Source of the DNA: Warburgia ugandensis
Lineage: Eukaryota; Streptophyta; Magnoliopsida; Canellales; Canellaceae
DNA length: 64,000 bases
NCBI GenBank assembly: GCA_035236585.1
Contig: CP141132.1
Location: 43,961,880-44,025,879, forward strand
Direction of reading: 5' to 3'
Shown: positions 1 through 11,000 of the stretch, piece by piece
How positions within the stretch are numbered: position 1 is the first letter of the stretch
Layout of the letters: the number at the start of each line of letters is the position of its first letter
Program-made: the position numbers and the translations under genes
Notes under the pieces: model-generated
Databases searched by the model: none
What the model was told of the DNA's origin: nothing
Seen by the model: only the letters and a program-made list of their open reading frames with translations

Positions 1-726
1 TTACATTCCGACTGGAACGTCCTGTTCGTTGGGGAACCGGGGCGTCCTCAGGTCACCCTGGTTGGACCCTGTCGAACCAGTGCGGCCCAGGGAACGTCCT
101 TAGGTCCTTGGTGGCTCTCCAGGGCTCCATTTTGCATGATTTTTCATGCAAAAACCTAGGGAAATTGATCTTAGAACTACTGTGAAGATGAGTTTTAAGG
201 GATCTTGGGCATACCTGGCTCGTTGCTGGGTTTTTCTCCTCGTTTCTCCTCTAGGTTGCTCCTCCACAACAGGTTTTCTTCAGGCTTTTGGGTTGCCATT
301 AGAGGCGCCCAAGAGCTCTATTTATAGGCTATAAGAGGGTTCTGGAGGGGGTTCTCACCGCCTTTGAATGGTGGTGATTTCTCCTCCAATCACCGCCATT
401 CTAGAACCCTCTAGGATGTTGAAGATGAAGGGTGCCCGTATCAAAACGGGCCCCTGTGTCTTGCAAGCTAAATCCGTTTTTAAAAATTACATTTTTGCCC
501 TTGAACTTCAAAGGGTCATAACTTGCTCATTTTAACTCTGTTTTGAGTGATTTTGGTCTTGTTGGATTCCTTTTTCCGAGACGCACCTAATGGAACCATT
601 TTCAGGATCAAATCTCTAGGTTCAGTCAAGGTGAATAGTGAAATAACCAAAATGCCCTTATCCTCAAAAACTGAACTTTTTATTGCTAACTTGGGATTTT
701 AATATTACAAAATTGGAGTCATTACA
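1..726 (-). mobile_element. 5' part of an LTR of another element (element A), nested in element B
   Basis: Read on the minus strand, this segment begins TGTAATGACTCC at position 726, the usual TG start of a plant Ty3/gypsy LTR, and runs off the left edge of the window. It carries a TATA box and a CpG- and GC-rich stretch near the left edge. Sequence to the right (from 727) is the LTR of element B, where the other copy is continuous (around 10130), so this LTR was inserted there. The internal region and other end are outside the window, so whether it is a solo LTR or a complete element cannot be said. The short open frame at 146-334 lies inside the LTR and is not judged to be a gene. Confidence 0.7.
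318..328 (-). promoter_or_regulatory. TATA box of the element A LTR
   Basis: The minus strand reads CCTATAAATAG, a near-perfect plant TATA box, about 400 bp inside the LTR start, where an LTR promoter is expected. Confidence 0.55.
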
Positions 727-731
727 CGTTT
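727..731. other. candidate target-site duplication (CGTTT) of the element A insertion
   Basis: The five bases directly after the LTR boundary are CGTTT. The uninterrupted copy of the element B LTR reads ggCGTTTagacc at the matching place. The partner duplication should lie left of the window. Confidence 0.4.
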
Positions 732-3473
732 AGACCTCACAAACGTCAACAAAAGGTAGGGGAAGAGCGAGGCTCTATTAGATAACCCCCTTAACCACTA
801 TGTTCAACATTTACTAGAATGACCATAGCTCAATCTTTCATAAGGTTCCTATAAGCATGTTGACCCTAAATACTCTTTCTAATAGATTTTAATTAAGTCC
901 ATGAATAATGTCATTCATGGGGTTTATTATTCTCCTAGTTTATACCAAGGATTTGATAATCCTTATATTGTCCTACTAACTATAGCCCTTACTAATTAAG
1001 TCCAAAGTACTCCATTCTTATTTGTGTCATGAAACTCTACTTTCTCATTAGAGTACATTTTGGTGATTTATACTCATTATATCTCAACAACTACTTAACA
1101 TTTGAATCTACTAATAAAATTTGACCACAATTAAATCATAAACTTTAAAGCATGGTTCCAATATAAATTTAACAAACATTGATACTAACATGCTCCTTAT
1201 GAATGTAACATAACCTAATGGAATAAAATTATATTTAAACTAGCATGATCTTAAGTTACAATGGCATGAAATCATACTAACTTGGTCCTAAGTTACACTT
1301 GCATATAATTACACTATCATGCCCCTAAGACAATTAAATCTAGCAACCTATGATAACAATTTAATCACATGTCATGCTAAATTCTAAAAGTTACACTATC
1401 ATGCTTTATAACATAAATCATATTTAAGATGTTATTATCAATTAATATAAAATGAAACTAATTACATTAACATCTTTAGAAACCTTCACTTATGATCCAA
1501 CCATTAGATCTTAGATCTTTTCCTTTTTATTAAGGGTTTTAATTATATTTAGGGGGTTTTCTTTATTAAGGTCCAAAGGTCATATTGTTTTGTTTTTGTC
1601 ATAATCCATCCATGATCTCCTTGGATTTCATCATATCAACATCCATCCCATCCATTTCAAGGATCTGATTACACTTGATCTTATTGATCAAGTGGGTCCC
1701 TTTGAAATTTTTAGTGTTTTTCTACCATTGTGGGTAGATCCCTTAATATCTCTTAGATCTGTCCAAATAAATCATTTAGATAAATTCATTTCAATTTTAT
1801 ATCATTATTAAAATATATTTCTAAGATCTGATCATCTCAAATCTTAAAGATCTAGGTAATTGGAAACTTGTTTCTTTTATACAGAAAGTTTTATTACATA
1901 ATTTCTAGATTTCATCATTTCATCAGAAAATAGAGGTTTCAAGCTTTCCGTAGCTTCTTTCCGATCTCAATTTGGAGTTCAGATGGCTCCGAAATTAGAT
2001 ATGAAAGTTCACAGTTCTTCCTTGGGCCGAGATTTGATCTGGGCCCAAAGGAATGGATGGCCTAGATCTTTCGGGCGAAATTGAGTTGGGTGGAATGCTC
2101 CCGCTCGTCAGCGTGTCTGTCGCGACGAGATGTGGAAGCGCCCGCACGAGACGTCCACCGATACGCGCGGGACGACTTCGCACATGCTCTGCGTGCGCAA
2201 GCGCCCGTGCGGCGTCTCACGAGTCGTCTGTCCGATCAGGAGATCGGACAATACTTTTGAACCGTCCAATCAATCCCTTCTCAATTAAGGGACCAAACCT
2301 TCATGAAATTTAGTGAAAATTGTACCCTAGGGGTTTTCAACCCTTCTGGATCGATTGATAGGGTCCGATTTTCCATCTAAGCCCTCTATCATCCTGAATT
2401 GAAGGTGCTGTTGTTACTTTATTTTTACCATTTTTATCACCAAAATAAATTACAGTAAAATAAAATTTTCATTAAACATTAGGAAACATGTATAGAAAGT
2501 ATTCCCACCTACCTGATTGGAGAAAAAGCATTGTTTATGTGCCCAATTTGAAAGAAATACCCTTTTGTTGAAGATATGGCCTAAGATCCATCTTTCTTGC
2601 CAATTCTCGTTGTTTGAACTGTTGGATCTTGAAATTGCTTTGGGGGTTTTGTAGCTAAGGTATGGTGGGATGTTTTGGATAGTGAAATTGATGATATTAG
2701 ATCTGGAACAGAGTGCCTAATTGATTTTAGGTCTCTTGTTCCAATCTAAAAAGAAGAAGAAATTGAAAAGAGAGTGATGTCTTGGGATTTTTGGGTTTTT
2801 GGGGAGGGATCTAGGTCTAATTTTTCAGGGAGAGTGAAAATAATTTTGTGGGAATTTTAGGAGGATTTTTGGGGTTGTATTTATAGGTATTTTGGTCTTC
2901 TTTCATGATGATATGCATTAATGATGGTAAAAATTTTATTATTAAATAAGCATTCGATTCTCCCATTCTCCACCTACTTCCCCAAGACCAACTGGTATGG
3001 TTTGACCCATGATTTCATGTGGGCTGGCCATAGGATTCATTTTTGGGTCCCTTGTGGGCCCCATGTGGGCCCCACATAGTGTAAAAAGACCATTTTGCCC
3101 TTTATATATAAAAAAAATAGGATTTATTCCCATGATCTCAGAATTGAGCGTACTTAGTGGAGTTGGATTCATATTTATCAGTACATTCTAAATTTTGATG
3201 TCTCAGATTTTATTTTTGGGTAAAATTACTATTTTACCCTTTTGTCCAAGAAATGAAGAAAATTAAGGATTTTTCATTTGAATTTAGAATTTCTCATGCT
3301 TACAATCATTTCGAAGGGTTTGCTAAGTTTAATTTCAATTGTAAATGTCTTATTCTTTGATTATACTTTTATAAGAAGTATATTCTAAATAACCCTAATA
3401 TTTCAACCCGAAATTTCTGAAACTCAAACTTTATTGATTTTCTCAATCAATTACAAAAATTGGGGTTATTACA
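727..3473 (-). repeat. 3' LTR of element B, truncated at its 3' side by element A
   Basis: Aligns without major gaps to 10130-12878. On the minus strand it starts TGTAATAACC at 3473, right after the polypurine tract. It includes a TATA box on the minus strand at 2878-2885 and a CpG-rich block at about 2095-2230. The stretch matching 8099-10129 is missing because element A inserted at 726/727; it should continue left of the window. Short open frames inside (1995-2313, 2942-3191) overlap on both strands and are not genes. Confidence 0.93.
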
Positions 3474-3474
3474 A

Positions 3475-3486
3475 TCTTCCCCCCTT
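3475..3486 (-). other. polypurine tract of element B
   Basis: The minus strand reads AAGGGGGGAAGA directly before the 3' LTR start. This is the plus-strand DNA primer site of Ty3/gypsy elements. It follows the end of pol, where a glycine/acid-rich tail typical of these elements is still partly readable. Confidence 0.85.
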
Positions 3487-3525
3487 ACAATAATTTTGTC
3501 CTCGAAATTTGTAATACAATAATTA

Positions 3526-4935
3526 CTAAAACAAACTAGGGTGTGTCTTCCTCATTTTTACTTCTGTTTCCCACGTGGCTTCCTCAACAGAGTGATGTTG
3601 CCACAGGGCTTTGACTAACGGAATGCTTTTGGTCCTTAACTTCTGTTCCTTGTGGTCCAGAATTCGCATTGCCTTCTCTTTGAAGGTTAGGTCAGGCTTT
3701 AGCTCTTCTGGAACCCTTTGAAGTACATGAATGTCGTCTTGGAGGTATTTCCTTAGCATAGACACATGAAAGACACTACGTATTTCTGAGAGTTTGGGTG
3801 GTAAGGCTAATTTGTAGGCCATTGAACCAACTCTTTCTAAGATTTCAAATGGACTAATGAATCTAAGACTAAGTTTTCCTTTGCTTCCAAACCTCATTAC
3901 TCCTTTGACAGGTGATACTTTTAGAAACTCGTCTTCCCCCACATCAAATTCCAGGTCTCTCCGTCTTTTATCTGCGTAACTCTTCTGTCGACTGTGTGCT
4001 GTTAATAACCTCTTCTGTATTAATCTGACCTTGTCTACACACTGTTCCACTAGTTCTGACTTTATCAGCTTTCTTTCTCCAACTTCACTCCAACAAGTTG
4101 GTGATTGATATGGCGGTCCATACAATGCTTCATATGGTGCCATACCAATACTTGCTTGAAAACTGTTGTTATATGCAAATTCTACTAAAGGATGATGTTC
4201 ATCCCAACTCCCTTTCCAATCTAATGCACATGCTCTCAACATATCTTCTAAGGTTTGAATAGTCCTTTTTGATTGACCATCTGTTTGGGGGTGAAATGCT
4301 GTACTGAGTTTAAGTGAGGTTCCCAAGGCTTGTTGTACACTCTTCCAACATCTTGAAGTAAATCTTCCATCCCTATCAGAGATAATAGATAATGGAATCC
4401 CATGAAGTCTTACTATTTCTTTGATGTATAACTTAGCCAAACTGTCAACTGATTGGTTTTGTCTAATTGGAAGGAAATGTGCTGACTTTGTTAGCCTATC
4501 CACAACCACTCAAATCATGTCATGGCCTGCTCGGGTCCTTGGCAATCCCACTACAAAATCCATAGTGATATTGTCCCATTTTCATTCTAGAAGTTCCAAT
4601 GTTTGTAATATTCCAGCTGGTCTTTGGTGCTTAGCCTTTACTTGTTGACAATTTAAACATTTAGCCACAAATTCTCCTATTTCCCTCTTCATGCCTTCCC
4701 ACCAAAAGTTTCTTTTTAAATCTTGATACATCTTTGTACCTCAAGGGTGTATAGAAAACTTTGACTGATGGGTTTCTTGTATCAATTCCTTTCTCAAACA
4801 TGTATTTAAAGGAACCACCAATCTCTCCTGGAAACGTATACCCTCATCTGGACCCTTAACAAATCCTTTCTTTTCACACAATTCCTGAGTTACTGTATCT
4901 TCTTCTTGGGCTTTAAGGACTCTTTCTACAAAAGC
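3526..4935 (-). pseudogene. integrase with C-terminal chromodomain-like segment, element B pol
   Basis: Integrase inserts retroelement cDNA into the host genome. The upstream zinc-binding part (CxxC in LNCQQVKAKHQRP, about 4640) lies in the same orientation but is broken by stops. The core runs from about 4560 down, with the first Asp region in NITMDFVVGLP, the second in ISDRDGRF, then AFHPQTDGQS. The residue after that serine should be the catalytic Glu but is Lys (codon 4267-4269, AAA for expected GAA). The C-terminal ~60 residues (ILDHKEQKLRTKSIPLVKAL and a W-E-x-E segment) resemble the chromodomain of chromoviruses. The 327-codon open frame ending at 3526 is the longest in the window. Confidence 0.9.
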
Positions 4936-5281
4936 TTATTTAATTGTGATGTTTGTGAGTAGAGCTCTTGGTTGTCTACTTAATGCATCAGCTACTACAT
5001 TTGCTTTTCCAGGATGGTATTGGATGGCAAAATCGTAGTCTTTGATGTACTCTATCCATCTTCTTTGTCTCATGTTCAAATCCACCTGAGTGAAGATGTA
5101 TTTGAGACTCTTATGATCTGTAAATACATTGAATTTTTCTCCATACAAATAATGTCTCCAAATTTTCAATGCAAAAACTACAATTTGCCAATTCTAGGTC
5201 ATGTACTGGGTAATTTATTTCATGTTTCTTCAATTGTCTAGATGCATAAGCAATGACCTTCCCATTTTGCATCAACACACC
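4936..5281 (-). pseudogene. RNase H domain, element B pol
   Basis: RNase H removes RNA from the RNA-DNA hybrid during reverse transcription. Recognisable conserved pieces are [19 protein letters not shown], containing the TDHKSL motif of gypsy RNase H, then a [13 protein letters not shown] block and [15 protein letters not shown]. The start of the domain (CDASGKGL) lies at the end of the preceding open frame at about 5285. A stop and frame change separate the two, so the domain is broken. Confidence 0.9.
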
Positions 5282-6307
5282 TCATAACCCTTTGCCTGAA
5301 GCATCACAATATATTTCATATCCCCCACTCCCAGCTGGCAAAGTCAATACTAGTGTTGTGGTTAACCTCTTCTTTAGCTCTTGAAAACTATTTTCACATT
5401 CTTTAGTCCAAGTGAATTGTACCCCCTTTCTTGTCAAGGAAGTCAAAGGAAGAGCTATACGAGAGAACCCTTGAATGAATCTATGGTAGTATCCTGCTAG
5501 TCCAAGAAAACTACGTATTTCTGTTACTGTTTTAGGTTTCTCCCAATTCATTACTCCTTCAATTTTGGTGGGGTCCACTTCTACTCCATTCTTGGAAATT
5601 ACATGACCCAAGAAATTGACCTTCTCTAACCAGAATTCACACTTACTAAACTTACCAAATAGTTTATGTGTTCTAAGGGTATTTAGTACAATTCATAAGT
5701 GTTCTTGATGTTCTTTGATACTGGTAGATTAAATCAGTATATTGTCGATAAATACAATCACAAATTTATCCAAAAATTCCTTTAAGATTCTATTCATCAA
5801 ATCCATAAACACTGCTAGTGCATTGGTCAGCCCAAAAGACATGACTAGAAACTCATAATGCCCATATCTAGTTCTGAATATTGACTTGGGTATGTCTTCA
5901 TCCTTAATACACAATTGATGATATCCTGATCTAAGGTCAATTTTGGAAAAGACCTTAGCAGATTGGAGTTGATCAAAGAGATCATCAATTCGAGGTAAGG
6001 GATACCTATTTTTCACTGTGACACTATTCAACATTCTATAATCCATGCATAATCTCATTGACCCATCCTTCTTCTTCACAAATATTACTGGTGCTCCCCA
6101 TGGTGAACTACTTGGTCTAACAAACCCCTTGTCTAACAATTCTTGCAATTGGCCCTTCAACTCTTTCAACTCTGCTGGGGCCATCCTATAAGGTGCTTTA
6201 GAAATTGGAGTTGTACCAGGAATTACTTCAATGGTAAACTCAATTTCTCTGTGTGGGGGTAACCCTAGTAGTTCTTCAGGAAAAACATCCTGGAATTCCC
6301 TGACCAC
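5282..6307 (-). pseudogene. reverse transcriptase, element B pol
   Basis: The polymerase copies retroelement RNA into DNA. Fingers and palm are clear: [34 protein letters not shown], then [12 protein letters not shown] with the first catalytic Asp, and [11 protein letters not shown]. The active-site box that is normally F/Y-x-D-D reads FIDN, the second Asp being replaced (codon 5741-5743, AAT for expected GAT). A stop follows a few codons later at about 5729. The thumb/connection (GHVISKNGVEVDP, SFLGLAGYYHRFI) continues at 5282-5611 after a frame change. Family membership is certain; activity is excluded. Confidence 0.93.
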
Positions 6308-6328
6308 TTCAATTTCTGTTATCCTGAG

Positions 6329-6886
6329 CTATTCAATATCTAAGGAAACCACTGTTGCTAGAAATGCCTGACACCCCTTGGACATATGTTTGACTACCTT
6401 CATAGCTGAGATGATGGATTTGTCTAAGTCATTGTGTTTCCCATATAGTACTAATACTTTCTCCCTTGGTATACTAAATGTGAGTTTCTTCTTGTGATAG
6501 TCCATAACTACCCAGTATTTTGCTAACAAGTCCATACCCAGTATGATGTCAAAATTCTCCATGTTCAATAAAATGAGGTATATGTCCATTCTTTTGCCCA
6601 ATACTTCTAGAGGTACATTATGCAAGTATTCTTGTAATTTAACTGTTTTTCCAATTGGAGTTGTTACATCTAGATCAAATCCCAAGTTTTTCACTGATAG
6701 TTGTATACTAGATGCAAATATAGATCCAGAATCAAATAGTACTTTGGCATAGTTGTCTGCTACAAGTAGTGTACCTTCAATCATCGCATTGAATGGTCCA
6801 GCTTGGCCGTTAGTGATGGTGAAGACCCTTCCTTGGTGTCGAGGAGCAATTTCAAGTTTTGCCTCCTGGACCGCCAATGGTTTGGT
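6329..6886 (-). pseudogene. aspartic protease region, element B
   Basis: The open frame of 182 codons follows the gag zinc knuckle in the same frame. It contains an LFDSGSIFAS segment matching the D-S/T-G active-site loop of retroelement aspartic proteases (usually DSGATHSF), then NFDIILGMDLLAKY, the conserved ILGMDWL-type block. This enzyme cuts the polyprotein. The frame ends at 6329, just before the RT frame; in intact relatives protease and RT are continuous. Confidence 0.85.
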
Positions 6887-6928
6887 ACAGTAGGTGGCAA
6901 CATGTCCATACTCCCCACAATTGTGGCA
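6887..6928 (-). pseudogene. gag zinc knuckle (CCHC)
   Basis: The minus strand encodes CHNCGEYGHVATYC, a perfect CX2CX4HX4C nucleic-acid-binding knuckle at the end of gag, in frame with the protease region. Confidence 0.9.
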
Positions 6929-7965
6929 CTTGATGGGAAATCGTTGTGGTTGTTGTTGTATAGGTCGTGGGCAGATATTGCCTTAGTGAAATTTTCTATA
7001 TCTTGGACATGGCTATCTATTTGGCCTTGGTGCATTGTTCCTCGGATTTCTTTGAGGCTTAAAATTGTTCCAAGGTTTTTTATTCTTCTAGAAAGGCCTT
7101 AGGTTATTGTTTCCTCCTCCACTAAACTTGGTAATTTGACCCTTTTTGTACTATTCTTCAAACTGGGAGGACATTTCCACACAGTCTGCCAAGGTAGTGG
7201 GTTTAGTACCCAGTACCTTTATTTTCAGCCCTGGGTGTAGCCCTTCAATGAATCGATTCATGGTGTGTGTTTCTGTCTTACACACATGAGTTGCGAATCT
7301 CCTTAACTATGTGAACTTGTTATCATAGTCCACCACTGACATATTCCTTTATCTTAGGTCCAAAAACTCTATCAACTTCCTTTCTTGTATATAGGAAGGG
7401 AAATATTTATGGTTGAATACTTCCTTAAATTCCTCCCATGTAATATCTTCAGAATTTGAGAAGAAGGTGTTGTTAGCTGATCTCCACCAAAATGCAGCTT
7501 CTTGTTTGAATAAGTAGGTGGCAAATTTCACCTTCAACTCTAGAGGAGTACGTAGTGCAATGAAAGTCTTTTCTACTTCATATATCCATTCCTCAGCCTT
7601 CTCAACTTCACCCTTGCCATTATATACTGTAGTCATCTTTTGAAATCTCTCCATCATTTTGTCAACTTTTTCTGGTGCTAATGGGGATTTTTCAACTTCT
7701 TCACTTGGTACAAGGGAAGATTGCCCTTGTGCTAATGTGGGAGTAACTGGTGTTGGTGTTGGTGTAGTATGTCTCACTTCAGGCTGAACCTGAGCCTGTG
7801 TAATTGGTATTTCTATAGGAGGTGATGAACCTTGGGATTGTTGTAGGTGAGGAAGGAGGTTCCTTAACATCCTTGTCATCATTTCTTCCATATTGCTCAT
7901 GATTACTCTCCATATTGTCTTCTAGAGTATTTTGAGCTGCCTGCATTGTGACTCTCTTTGGTGGC
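6929..7965 (-). pseudogene. gag (capsid) of element B
   Basis: Gag forms the virus-like particle. The N-terminal part (open at 7349-7900; possible starts near 7965) has a Gln/Pro/Thr-rich leader and then the retrotransposon gag domain: MERFQKMTTVYNGKGEVEKA, a block ending FKQEAAFWWRSANN, and ITWEEFKEVFNHKYFP. The rest (VVDYDNKFT, MNRFIEGLHPGLK) is readable down to the zinc knuckle but interrupted by at least four stops and a frame change around 7035-7340. It starts about 130 bp from the primer site, as normal for the family. Confidence 0.88.
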
Positions 7966-8084
7966 ATCTGCTCATAAACCAAAATTTCTATCAGTCCTCT
8001 ATACAACTACTTCTATCTTAATCTAGACTTGGATTATAATTTCTCTTTTGGACATATTTGTATTGTACTGTGACTGGATGAATA

Positions 8085-8096
8085 GCTCTGACACTA
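8085..8096 (-). other. primer binding site of element B (initiator tRNA-Met type)
   Basis: The minus strand reads TAGTGTCAGAGC, two bases from the LTR end. It matches 10 of 12 positions of TGGTATCAGAGC, the site complementary to the 3' end of plant initiator tRNA-Met. Confidence 0.75.
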
Positions 8097-8098
8097 AT

Positions 8099-11000
8099 TG
8101 TGATGACCTGGGTTTTTGTAATATGTTTTGTAATGTATTTTAAAAGGCAGGGCCCTTAATAATGTAAAAAAAATTGGCAAAACAAAGCAGCAAAAATTCT
8201 TTTCTTTTGAACTTGTTTTGTAAAACCCAAGTCACCACTTCATACATAATATAAGTACAATTTGTGTAGAAAATAAAATTCCATTGAAGGAATATACTTT
8301 TATTAAATTCTAGAATCCATCTAGTGGTTCACAGTACAGCCAAATCTATTACAATACTTGTCCAAATTACATAATCCAAAACTCAAGCTCACCATACAAT
8401 AAAACTCTTAACAAAGCAAAATACATGTCTTCAAGGATATACCTTAAAGATTATTCTCTTCAAGTCTTCTATCGTCTTCAGCTCCTAACTCTCCTTCCCT
8501 GTATCTGAGATATTGCAACATTTACAATATCTCAGCAAGCAATGCTTGGTAGGGGATTCAAGAAGCATAATAATTGACAATGTAATTCCAATACTTCATA
8601 ATCCCATTATCCCTAAACATATTCATGTCTCTACTCTTTACTTTGTAAGTTTTGTACATCCATATACGTACACACTATACATGGGTAAATTAGTTAAATT
8701 TATGAAAGTAGTCAAATATCATTCCCAACTAAGTTGATCAATTCTCTCTATTATGAGAATTTAGTGTTTCAGCTAATCTTACACTAGAAATTTCCCTTCT
8801 TGGAAAATATTAGTAATATACAATTACCTAGCATTTCATTATGCTAAAACATAAGGCATTTCACTATGCCTATTCTCATATGCATATAGTGCAAAATAAT
8901 AAAAAAGGTTGCCATGCTACAATCAAATTCGTAATAGCGTGCTCGTATAACTATCCTCTTCACCACTGATACCACGGTGGAGAATATTATGTCACTACCC
9001 ATATGGGGGGACAGGATTTTCACAGTAGAGGCCTTTGCATAATTGCCCCACCCAACTTTTAGCCTCTCATAGGGCAAGGTATCATCAAATCATCAAATTT
9101 CAAGGAGCGGGTGGCCAAACCCTTATAACTCCTCTAGCAATTGCATCCCCCTAAGCTTATGCCTATTAAAACAAACTCACAAGCCTCCAAGCTTGTATGT
9201 AAAATAGGTTTCATATATATCAGACCATCTGTCTGTTTACTTAGGGTTGAAATATTTTCTAGTTCCCTATTCACTTATAGTCTAATCCTTAACCATCTTA
9301 TATGTGTTTGGTTGGATCATAAGGTTTTCAAGAGATTTAATACAAGTATTAACATTACTCTTGTCAACATAAGATCATGAGTTCAATCATGTATATCCCA
9401 TGTAAATGCATTCATCAAATCCTCCTACCTTTAAGGAGTGATCTCTTTTCCCAAATCTTCCATAATCCTGACTGATGTATGTAATCTGTACATCCATGCA
9501 TATTGTCAATATATAAATTTTGAACAATCCTATTGATCACTAGATCTAATGTTTAGAATGATCTTTAGATCATTCATATCTAAGTATTTTTCTATCTCTA
9601 AGTCTTAATGTGTCCAGCTCCTTGATCTTGATCTTTCATAGATCCATTGATTGACAATCTACACATGTTGATAAAGATCAAGGTCCTAGATCTTCTATCA
9701 TCTAGTTCTTCTTTGATCTAAGTTCAGTTATTTGATCATCCCTAAGGAGGATGATCTTGGTTTTCTTCCTTGAATCATCTTTGATCAAGGGTTTGGATTA
9801 TCTAATCTAATGAACTAGAACAAGCATACTAATAAACATGCATACTAAGTACAATATAATATTCTTATTCTTATTGTTCTTGATCATCCAAGATCTAATG
9901 GATCTTGTTTGATCATCCTTATCTTACTTACAGTTTTTATTAGGGTTAGGTAATTTACTAACCTTTTATGCTCTTACTATTATTATTCAACCAGTTAATG
10001 TTTTGCTGGTTGAAGGTAACTTATTTAAGCCTAAGTCTAGACTGCTCCTTATTTCCAATTGGCTAAGGCTTACTAGCTGAATGGGTGAACACAAAGTGGT
10101 TACTTCAATCCTCATGTAAGGAGGCGTTTAGACCTCACAAACGTCAACGGAAGGTAGGGGAAGAGCGAGGCTCTATTAGATAACCCCCTTAACTACTATG
10201 TTCAACATTCACTAGAATGATCATAGCTCAACCTTTCATAAGGTTCCTATAAGCATGTTGACCCTAAATACTCTTTCTAATAGATTTTAATTAAGTCCAT
10301 GAATAATGTCATTCATGGGGTTTATTATTCTCCTAGTTTGGGCCAAGGATTTGATAATTCTTATATTGTCCTACTAACTATAGCCCTTACTAATTAAGTC
10401 CAAAGTACTCCATTCTTATTTGTGTCATGAAACTCTACTTTCTCATTAGAGTACATTTTGGTGATTTATACTCATTATATCTCAACAACTACTTAACATT
10501 TGAATCTACTAATAAAATTTGACCACAATTAAATCATAAACTTTAAAGCATGGTTCCAATATAAATTTAACAAACATTGATACTAACATGCTCCTTATGA
10601 ATGTAACATAACCTAATGGAATAAAATTATACTTAAACTAGCATGATCTTAAGTTACAATGGCATGAAATCATACTAACTTGGTCCTAAGTTACACTTGC
10701 ATATAATTACATATCATGCCCCTAGGATAAATAAATCTAGCAACCTATGATAACAATTTAATCACATGTCAAGCTAAATTCTAAAAGTTACACTATCATG
10801 CTTTGTAACATAAATCATATTTAAGATGCTATTATCAATTAATATAAAATGAAACTAATTACATTAACATCTTTAGAAACCTTCACTTATGATCCAACCA
10901 TTAGATCTTAGATCTTTTCCTTTTTATTAAGGGTTTTAATTATATTTAGGGGGTTTTCTTTATTAAGGTCCAAAGGTCATATTGTTTTGTTTTTGTCATA

